Shown here piece by piece: positions 13,688-18,822 of a stretch of DNA of 18,822 bases. Position 1 is the first letter of the stretch. Each line of letters starts with the position of its first letter. Position numbers and translations under genes: made by a program. The notes under the pieces are model-generated. The model was not told the origin of the DNA. It saw only the letters and a list, made by a program, of their open reading frames with translations, and did not search any database. Source of the stretch: DASYUM01 sp036001225 (lineage in GTDB: Bacteria > Methylomirabilota > Methylomirabilia > Rokubacteriales > DASRDR01); assembly GCA_036001225.1 (NCBI GenBank), contig DASYUM010000140.1:1-18822 (forward strand), written 5' to 3'.

Positions 13688-14683
13688 ATGTCGCGGCTCG
13701 CCTCGCTCGTGCTTGGTCCGGTCCTCGCCGTCACGCTCGCCACCGGTGTCCCGGCCGCGGCGCAGGAGATCAAGCTCCGCGCCGGCCACGACCAGCCGGT
13801 CGGCAGCATGTACGACGAAGGGCACAAGATGTTCAAGAAGCTGGTCGAGGAGCGAAGCCAGGGCCGCATCAAGGTGGACGTCTTCCCGGCCGCCCAGCTG
13901 GGGGCCGAGGTGGCGATGATGGAAGGGCTCCGCCTCGGCTCGATCGACGTCGCCTGTGCCAACGCCCCCAACGCGGCGACCATCTTCCCCGAGCTCGGGC
14001 TCTTCAGCGTGGCCTATCTCTTCAAGGACATTCCCCACTTCGAGCGGGTGGTGACCGAGCCGCGGTTCGTCAAGCGCTTCGATGAGATCGTGGCCAGCAA
14101 AGACGTCGGCATCAAGGTGCTCGGCTTCTACGCCGCGGGCGTCCGCAACATCTACAGCCGGAAGGGCTCGGTCAGCAGTCCCGACGACCTCCGGGGCCTC
14201 AAGATCCGGGTCCAGAACAACCCGGTCGAGGTCAAGGTGTGGCGGGCCTTCGGGGCGATCCCGACCCCGATGAACTTCGGCGAGGTCTACCAGGCCCTGC
14301 AGTCGGGCGTCATCGACGCCGCCGAGAACGGCCTGGCCGTCATCGAGTCGAACAAGCACTACGAGGCGGCCAAGTACATCTCCCAGACCGAGCACCAGCG
14401 AAACCTCTCCACGCTCTACATCAACGAGAAGAAGCTGGCCAGCCTGCCGCCCGACCTCCAGAAGATCGTGGTGGAGGCGGGCAAGGAGGCGGCGGTCCAC
14501 GAGCGGAAGAAGGACGCCGAGTTCGTCGCCGCCGCCGCCGACCGCCTCAAGGCCAAGGGCGCCGCCCTCACCACCCCCGACAAGGCCAAGTTCATCGCCC
14601 TCATCGCCCCCATCCAGGACGAGGTGGCCCGCGACCTCAAGGTGAGCGATCTGCTGGAGATCGTCCGCAGCCAGGCGAAGTAG
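13688..14683 (+). CDS. dctP: TRAP transporter periplasmic binding protein (DctP family)
   Basis: A 331-residue solute-binding protein for a TRAP transporter, which takes up carboxylates with sodium. It has a signal peptide (MSRLASLVLGPVLAVTLATG, cleavage near AAA-QEI). It then shows IKLRAGHDQPVGSMYDEG, a VFPAAQLGAEVAMMEGLRLGSID block, the LRGLKIRVQNNP motif whose Arg normally pairs with the substrate carboxylate, and GVIDAAENGL. The ATG at 13688 follows a strong ribosome site. dctQ and dctM lie downstream, but a truncated extra dctQ start and a repeat element stand between them. A hairpin after its stop codon could keep the binding protein in excess over the membrane subunits. The carried acid is unknown. 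Confidence 0.93.
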   Translation: MSRLASLVLGPVLAVTLATGVPAAAQEIKLRAGHDQPVGSMYDEGHKMFKKLVEERSQGRIKVDVFPAAQLGAEVAMMEGLRLGSIDVACANAPNAATIFPELGLFSVAYLFKDIPHFERVVTEPRFVKRFDEIVASKDVGIKVLGFYAAGVRNIYSRKGSVSSPDDLRGLKIRVQNNPVEVKVWRAFGAIPTPMNFGEVYQALQSGVIDAAENGLAVIESNKHYEAAKYISQTEHQRNLSTLYINEKKLASLPPDLQKIVVEAGKEAAVHERKKDAEFVAAAADRLKAKGAALTTPDKAKFIALIAPIQDEVARDLKVSDLLEIVRSQAK

Positions 14684-14725
14684 GTCCTCGGCAGCCGGCG
14701 CGATGACGCCCCGGTCGCCGAACAG

Positions 14726-14744
14726 GGGCGCCGGGGCGGCGCCC
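14726..14744 (+). terminator. Hairpin between dctP and the dctQ region
   Basis: GGGCGCC, loop GGGGC, GGCGCCC: a perfect 7-bp GC stem 42 bases after the dctP stop. There is no T-tract, so partial termination or protection of the dctP mRNA 3' end is more likely than full termination. Confidence 0.45.
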
Positions 14745-14772
14745 GCTCGCCACGCCACCCCCGGATAGCGCG

Positions 14773-15012
14773 ATGGAGCGGCTGTTGATCCGCCTCGAAC
14801 GCGGGCTGCTGCCCCTGCTGGCCGGGCTGCTCGCCTTCATCACCCTCGGCATCTTCATCCAGGTCTTCTCTCGGCGGGGGGCTCCGCCCCCCTTCCGAAC
14901 CTCCCCCCGGGAAGATTGCGCGGGCAAAGCCCGCGCTCGGAGCGCTTCGACTACCCGCCGTGGACCGTTCGACCGATCGCTGGCAATCACGAACGACACC
15001 GCACCGGGGTAA
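14773..15012 (+). pseudogene. Truncated duplicate of the dctQ 5' end, fused to a repeat element
   Basis: The first 31 codons (14773-14865) encode exactly the same residues as the start of dctQ at 15019. Three of the 93 bases differ, and all three changes are synonymous leucine changes. After the codon for Val31 the frame leaves DctQ, enters the double-hairpin repeat, and continues as an Arg/Pro-rich tail to TAA at 15010-15012, giving 79 residues. Only the first DctQ membrane helix is kept, so it cannot be a working small subunit. It ends six bases before the dctQ ATG, which has no good ribosome site of its own, so translating this frame could help start dctQ. A remnant of recombination between operon copies is the simplest reading. 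Confidence 0.8.
14873..14942 (+). repeat. Double-hairpin GC-rich repeat element, copy 2
   Basis: Hairpin A is GGGGGGC-TCC-GCCCCCC, followed by TTCCGAACCTCCCCCCGGGAAG. Hairpin B is GCGCGGGC-AAA-GCCCGCGC (14918-14936), a perfect 8-bp stem, then CTCGGAG. It has the same order and orientation as copy 1 at 13478-13570; the two copies enclose dctP. Copy 2 begins a few bases after the truncated dctQ sequence stops matching. Confidence 0.75.
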
Positions 15013-15018
15013 GAAACG

Positions 15019-15507
15019 ATGGAGCGGTTGCTGATCCGCCTCGAACGCGGGCTGCTCCCCCTGCTGGCCGGGCTGCTCGCCTTCATCACCCTCGGCATCT
15101 TCATCCAGGTCTGCCTGCGCTACCTCTTCAGCGTCGCGTTCATCTGGGGCGAAGAGCTGTCGCTGTTCGCCTTCATCTGGTGCGTGTTCCTGGGCGCGGC
15201 CGTCAACACCCGACGCCGGAGCCACTTCGCCTTCGACTTCCTGGCGGGCCTGCTGCGCGGGCGCGCGGCGGCCGCCCAGCACCTGCTGGTCGACCTGATC
15301 GTCCTCGCCTTCTCCCTGTTCATGCTCGTCAAGGGCTACGAGTTCGCCCGGGTGGGGGTGAAGCGGCTGTCGCCCGGCCTGGGGATCACCATGTTCGTCC
15401 CCACCCTCATCATCCCGGTCAGCGCCGCCTACATGACGCTGGCTGGCGTGATCGCCACCCTCCGGGACGCCCGCCGGCTGGCAGGCGGCCAGCCACCCGG
15501 CAGCTGA
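15019..15507 (+). CDS. dctQ: TRAP transporter small membrane subunit (DctQ family)
   Basis: A 162-residue protein with four membrane spans. The first lies in the leucine-rich GLLPLLAGLLAFITLGIFIQV. A CLRYLF segment follows, then FIWGEELSLFAFIWCVFLGAA with the conserved W-x-E-E type motif, then NTRRRSHFAFDF. Two C-terminal spans follow. DctQ pairs with DctM in the membrane. The ATG at 15019 was chosen by alignment with the family and with the duplicated copy upstream. Only AAGAAACG precedes it, a poor ribosome site. Its TGA overlaps the dctM start by one base (TGATG). Confidence 0.9.
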   Translation: MERLLIRLERGLLPLLAGLLAFITLGIFIQVCLRYLFSVAFIWGEELSLFAFIWCVFLGAAVNTRRRSHFAFDFLAGLLRGRAAAAQHLLVDLIVLAFSLFMLVKGYEFARVGVKRLSPGLGITMFVPTLIIPVSAAYMTLAGVIATLRDARRLAGGQPPGS

Positions 15508-16802
15508 TGCCTCCCCTCGCGCTCCTGTTCGGCACCTTCGCGGTCGCGCTGCTGGCCGGTATCCCCATCTCCTACGCCCTCCTCCTCGCCTCCCTGCTGG
15601 TGGTGCTCCAGGAAGGGCTGCCGACCACGGTCGTCGTCCAGCAGATGTTCACCGGCATCAACGGCTTCACCCTCCTGGCTCTCCCCTTCTTCTTCCTGGC
15701 CGGCAACGTCATGAACGCCGGCGGCATCTCGGAGCGCCTGGTCAAGCTGGCCATGGCCCTGGTCGGCCACCTGCGGGGCGGACTGGCCCACGTCAACGTC
15801 GTGGTCGGGATGTTCTTCGCCGGCATCTCCGGGAGCAGCACCGCCGAGGCGGCCGGGATCGGCACCGTGTTCATCCCGGCCATGAAGCGGCGCGGCTACG
15901 ACGAGAACTTCACCGTGGTCCTCACCGCCTGTACCTCCACCATGGGGGTCGTCATCCCGCCCAGCATCCTCATGGTAGTCTACGGCGCCACCGCCGAGAC
16001 CTCGACCGGCGCCCTGCTGATCGGCGGCATCCTGCCCGGCGTCCTCATGGGGCTGGCCCTCATGGTCCAGTCGCACTTCTTCGCGCTGAAGTACGACTTC
16101 CCGCGCGAGCACCCCCGCTTCCTCGGTTGGCGGGCGTTGTGGGCGGGCGTCAAGGAGGGGATCTGGCCGCTCGGCGTGCCGGTGATCATCGTGGGGGGCA
16201 TGGTGGTCGGGATCTTCACCCCGACCGAGGCGGCGTCGGTGGCCGCCGTCTACGCGCTGGCCATCACCCTCTTGCTCTATCGGAGCCTCGCCTGGAGCAG
16301 TCTGCCCCGGCTCTTCGCGGAGACGGTGATCCAGTTCTCGCAGGTGCTCTTCTGCGTGGCCGGCGCGTCGATCTTCGGCTGGCTCCTGGCCTTCTACCGG
16401 GTCCCCGAGCTGGTGACCGACTTCATGCTCGGCGTCACCACCGACTGGCGCGTCATCATGCTGCTGATCGTCCTCCTCTACATCATCCTGGGCACCTTCA
16501 TGGACGCCATCCCCGCCATCCTCATCTTCGTCCCCATCCTCCAGCCGATCGCCCTCAAGGTCGGCATCCATCCGGTCCACCTCGGGGTGGTCATCGTCAT
16601 GACCCTCGCCCTCGGCTTGCTCACCCTCCCCTACGGCCTCTGCGCGCTGACCGCCTGCGCGGTGGCCGGCATCCCGGTCACCCGCATCCTCAAGCTGCTC
16701 CACCTCATGATGATCGCGATCATCGTCATCATCATCGTGTGCGCGCTGGTGCCGGACACCGTCCTCGCCATTCCCAAGCTGCTCGTCCCCAAGTGGGTGT
16801 AG
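15507..16802 (+). CDS. dctM: TRAP transporter large membrane subunit (DctM family)
   Basis: A 431-residue protein with about twelve to thirteen hydrophobic segments, the sodium-coupled channel part of the TRAP system. Family stretches are LLALPFFFLAGNVMNAGGIS, GISGSSTAEAAGIGTVFIPA with MKRRGYDENF, and CTSTMGVVIPPSILMVVYGA. FTPTEAASVAAVYAL and ILGTFMDAIPAILIFVPILQP follow in the second half. The start at 15507 overlaps the dctQ stop (TGATG). Length is normal and the gene is intact, so the transporter should work if dctQ is translated. The second CoA-transferase gene follows after 35 bases with its own promoter-like box. Confidence 0.94.
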   Translation: MPPLALLFGTFAVALLAGIPISYALLLASLLVVLQEGLPTTVVVQQMFTGINGFTLLALPFFFLAGNVMNAGGISERLVKLAMALVGHLRGGLAHVNVVVGMFFAGISGSSTAEAAGIGTVFIPAMKRRGYDENFTVVLTACTSTMGVVIPPSILMVVYGATAETSTGALLIGGILPGVLMGLALMVQSHFFALKYDFPREHPRFLGWRALWAGVKEGIWPLGVPVIIVGGMVVGIFTPTEAASVAAVYALAITLLLYRSLAWSSLPRLFAETVIQFSQVLFCVAGASIFGWLLAFYRVPELVTDFMLGVTTDWRVIMLLIVLLYIILGTFMDAIPAILIFVPILQPIALKVGIHPVHLGVVIVMTLALGLLTLPYGLCALTACAVAGIPVTRILKLLHLMMIAIIVIIIVCALVPDTVLAIPKLLVPKWV

Positions 16803-16822
16803 CCGCCCGGATAGCGGGAGCA

Positions 16823-16828
16823 TATACT
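16823..16828 (+). promoter_or_regulatory. -10 box TATACT of the second CoA-transferase gene, leaderless layout
   Basis: The same hexamer and the same nine-base distance to the ATG as at 7464-7469, in a 35-base gap after dctM. No clear -35 box. Confidence 0.52.
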
Positions 16829-16837
16829 CGAACCATC

Positions 16838-18043
16838 ATGGCCGCCCCGCTGGACGGTCTCCGTGTCGTCGATCTGAGCGAGAACCTGGCCGGCCCCTTC
16901 TGCACGATGATCCTCGCCGACATGGGGGCGGAGGTCGTCAAGGTCGAGCGGCCCGGCATCGGGGACGAGAGCCGGCGGTTCCCGCCCTTCCTCGACGGCG
17001 AGAGCGCCGGCTACCTGACCCTCCACCGGGGGAAGAAGAGCGTCGTGCTCGACCTGAAGGATGGCCGCGGGCGCGAGGCCTTCACCCGGCTGGTGGCCCG
17101 GGCCGACGTGCTGGTGGAAGCCTTCCGGCCGGGGACGCTCGACCGGCTCGGCCTGGGACCGGCCATACTGCGGGCCGGCCACCCTCGGCTCATCGTCTGC
17201 TCGCTTTCCGGCTTCGGCCAGAGCGGCCCCTACCGCGAGCGCGGCGGCTACGACCTGATCGCCCAGGCCATGGGCGGGCTCATGAGCGTGACCGGGGAGC
17301 CGGGGCGGGCGCCGGCCAAGTGCGGGCTGCCGGTCACCGACATGGGATGCGGGATGTGGGCGGCGATCGGCATCCTGCTCGCGCTGGCCGCGCGCGAGAA
17401 GACCGGGGAGGGCCAGTGGGTGGACACCTCGCTGTTCGAGGTCCCGCTGGCCTGGGGGAGCTGGCACGCGGCCCGCTACTTCGCGACCGGCGAGGTCGTG
17501 GGCCCGCTCGGCTCCGCCCACCCGTCGAGCGCGCCCTACCAGGCCTTCCCGGGGGCGGACGGCAAATGGTTCGTCCTGTCGGCGGGCGTCCAGCACCTCT
17601 GGGAGCGCCTCTGCAAGATCGTGGACCGTCCTGATCTCGCCGCCGACCCTCGGCTCCAAACGAACGCCGACCGCGTCCAGCACGCGACCGTGATCGAGGC
17701 CGAGCTGGCCGCCGTCTTCCGCGAGCGGCCGGCCGCCGACTGGGTGCGCGCCTGCGAGGCGGAAGGGATCCCGGCCGGCCCCGTGAACCGGCTCGACGAG
17801 GCCTACGCCGATCCTCAGGCCCGCGCCCGCCAGATGGTGGTGGAGCTGGACCACCCGACGGTCGGCCGCCATCGGGTACTGGGGATCCCCGTCAAGCTCT
17901 CCGCGACGCCGGGAGCCATTCGCGGACCGGCGCCGCGCCTTGGCCAACACACCGAAGCAGTGCTGCGGGAGCTCGGCTACTCGGCGGCCGAGGCCCGCGC
18001 GCTCGCCGACGCGGGGCTCGCGCGTCCCCGGGAGGTCCCATGA
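16838..18043 (+). CDS. CaiB/BaiF family III CoA-transferase (second copy)
   Basis: A 401-residue family III CoA-transferase. It shows VVDLSENLAGPFCTMILADM, EVVKVERPGIGDESRRF, GKKSVVLDLKDGRG, VLVEAFRPG and the catalytic Asp168 in LPVTDMGCGMWAAIG. C-terminal GPVNRLDEAYADPQARARQM and LGQHTEAVLRELG complete the family pattern. It aligns without gaps over the first 170 residues with the copy at 7479 and has the catalytic Asp at the same position. The ATG at 16838 lies nine bases after a TATACT box. Its stop overlaps the following binding-protein gene by four bases (ATGA). Its place between a TRAP transporter and a binding protein suggests that it activates an imported acid; the acid is unknown. 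Confidence 0.92.
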   Translation: MAAPLDGLRVVDLSENLAGPFCTMILADMGAEVVKVERPGIGDESRRFPPFLDGESAGYLTLHRGKKSVVLDLKDGRGREAFTRLVARADVLVEAFRPGTLDRLGLGPAILRAGHPRLIVCSLSGFGQSGPYRERGGYDLIAQAMGGLMSVTGEPGRAPAKCGLPVTDMGCGMWAAIGILLALAAREKTGEGQWVDTSLFEVPLAWGSWHAARYFATGEVVGPLGSAHPSSAPYQAFPGADGKWFVLSAGVQHLWERLCKIVDRPDLAADPRLQTNADRVQHATVIEAELAAVFRERPAADWVRACEAEGIPAGPVNRLDEAYADPQARARQMVVELDHPTVGRHRVLGIPVKLSATPGAIRGPAPRLGQHTEAVLRELGYSAAEARALADAGLARPREVP

Positions 18044-18822
18044 TCGGCCGCCGTCGCATCGTGGTGCTCGTCGCGCTCGCTGGACTCCTGGCCGCCACCG
18101 CCCTCGCCGTCCACGCCCAGGGGGACGCCCTGCGCAGCCCGCTCCGGGAGCCCCTGAAGGTCCGGCAGGGCATGCTCAACGTCCCCGCCCTGTCACCCCT
18201 GTACCTGCTCCCCGACGAGGCGAAGAAGTACAACATCCAGATCGAGCAGATCATGTTCCAGCGGTTCGCCGACGAGCGCACCGCGCTCGCCTCGGGGGAC
18301 CTCGACATCACGGCCTTCGGACCCCAGGACATCTCGCTGGCCTTGAGCCAGGGGGTGAAGAACCTGATCGGGGTGGCCGGGGTCGGCTCGGGGAACGACT
18401 GCCTGATCGTCCGCAAGGGCGAGGACGTCAAGGCGTGGCCGGAGCTCCTCGGCAAGGCGATCGGCGTGGGGGCGGGCTCCATCTCGTGGCTGAAGTTCAC
18501 CGCCTCGGTGACCGAGAACGGCGTGGATTACCGGAAGCTCAAGATCGTCAACATCATGGGCGGCGGCGGCAACTACCTGAAGGCGCTCCAGGGCAAGGAG
18601 ATCGACCTGGCCGTGGTCTGGCAGCCGTTCTGCGCCCAGGCGATCACCGAGGGTTGGGGCACCTATCCGACCCTCGACCACAACCAGTCCAGGACGGTCG
18701 GCGGCCAGCTCGGCGTCTTCGCGGTGAACCGCGGCTTCCTGGAGAAGCACCCCGACGCCGTCCAGCGGATCGTGATCGCCTACCTCGACACCCTGAAGTT
18801 CGCCCAGGGGAACATGGGCAAG
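18040..18822 (+). CDS. ABC-type periplasmic binding protein, SsuA/NMT1-like (C-terminus beyond window)
   Basis: The frame is open to the last base, giving 261 residues without a stop. It begins MIGRRRIVVLVALAGLLAAT with a cleavage-like VHAQG, a Sec signal peptide. The mature part shows LKVRQGMLNVPALSPLYLLP, ERTALASGDLDITAFGPQDI, a GKAIGVGAGSISWLKF segment, LKALQGKEIDLAVVWQPF and GVFAVNRGFLEKHPDAVQRI. These match the SsuA/TauA/THI5-like group of binding proteins used for sulfonates, nitrate or pyrimidine precursors. The start overlaps the CoA-transferase stop (ATGA), and a GGGAGG site lies inside that gene. ABC permease and ATPase genes are expected downstream, outside the window. Confidence 0.87.
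   Translation, partial: MIGRRRIVVLVALAGLLAATALAVHAQGDALRSPLREPLKVRQGMLNVPALSPLYLLPDEAKKYNIQIEQIMFQRFADERTALASGDLDITAFGPQDISLALSQGVKNLIGVAGVGSGNDCLIVRKGEDVKAWPELLGKAIGVGAGSISWLKFTASVTENGVDYRKLKIVNIMGGGGNYLKALQGKEIDLAVVWQPFCAQAITEGWGTYPTLDHNQSRTVGGQLGVFAVNRGFLEKHPDAVQRIVIAYLDTLKFAQGNMGK

Noticed and set aside
15429..17950. Long minus-strand open frames opposite dctM and the second CoA-transferase
   Set aside because: The translations are Asp/Glu/His/Gly-rich shadows of well-conserved plus-strand genes.

Overview
The window is very GC-rich, with tightly packed genes whose third codon positions are almost always G or C, so most antisense frames are open by chance. Gene content (family III CoA-transferases, a TRAP transporter, an SsuA/NMT1-type binding protein, a DUF1989 protein, an ECF sigma/anti-sigma pair and two apparent selenoproteins) suggests a soil or sediment bacterium such as Candidatus Rokubacteria/Methylomirabilota. 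That placement is inference from composition and gene content. No rRNA, tRNA, CRISPR array, phage or transposase gene was found, and no gene-free stretch exceeds 300 bases.

Layout. 1-1893 (minus): an envelope-stress type unit of ECF sigma factor, zinc-finger anti-sigma factor and the start of a secreted DUF4139-type protein. A GGAACTT...TCTAA promoter lies in front of both the sigma gene and the DUF4139 gene. 1909-3465 (minus): a YtcJ-like amidohydrolase. 3466-3708: a divergent intergenic region holding a long palindrome between two 21-bp direct repeats. 3709-4796 (plus): two overlapping genes, each interrupted by one in-frame TGA exactly where the family has its catalytic cysteine. One is a peroxiredoxin and the other a TlpA-like thioredoxin. 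Both TGAs are followed by hairpins that fit the bacterial SECIS model, so these are read as an exported selenoprotein pair. 4809-7362: a DUF4410 lipoprotein, two DinB-fold proteins and a DUF1989 protein.

7479-13057 is an acyl-CoA/organic acid block: a CaiB/BaiF CoA-transferase, acyl-CoA dehydrogenase, MFS transporter and enoyl-CoA hydratase on plus, then a citrate/methylcitrate synthase on minus. A small HTH protein is divergent from the synthase, with three tandem 10-bp repeats between them. The HTH resembles the domain fused to citrate synthases in other bacteria, here present as a separate gene. 13688-16802 is a TRAP transporter (dctP, a truncated extra copy of the dctQ 5' end, dctQ, dctM). 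Two related double-hairpin repeats lie on either side of dctP, and the second ends the truncated dctQ copy. 16838 to the end: a second CoA-transferase overlapping the start of an ABC-type periplasmic binding protein that runs off the window.

The best candidates for new biology are, in order: the selenoperoxiredoxin/seleno-TlpA pair, in which selenocysteine would be the only chalcogen redox residue of the peroxiredoxin; the self-regulated ECF unit with two matching promoters; the repeat-linked dctQ duplication with only synonymous differences; and the citrate synthase/HTH pair with its decamer array.
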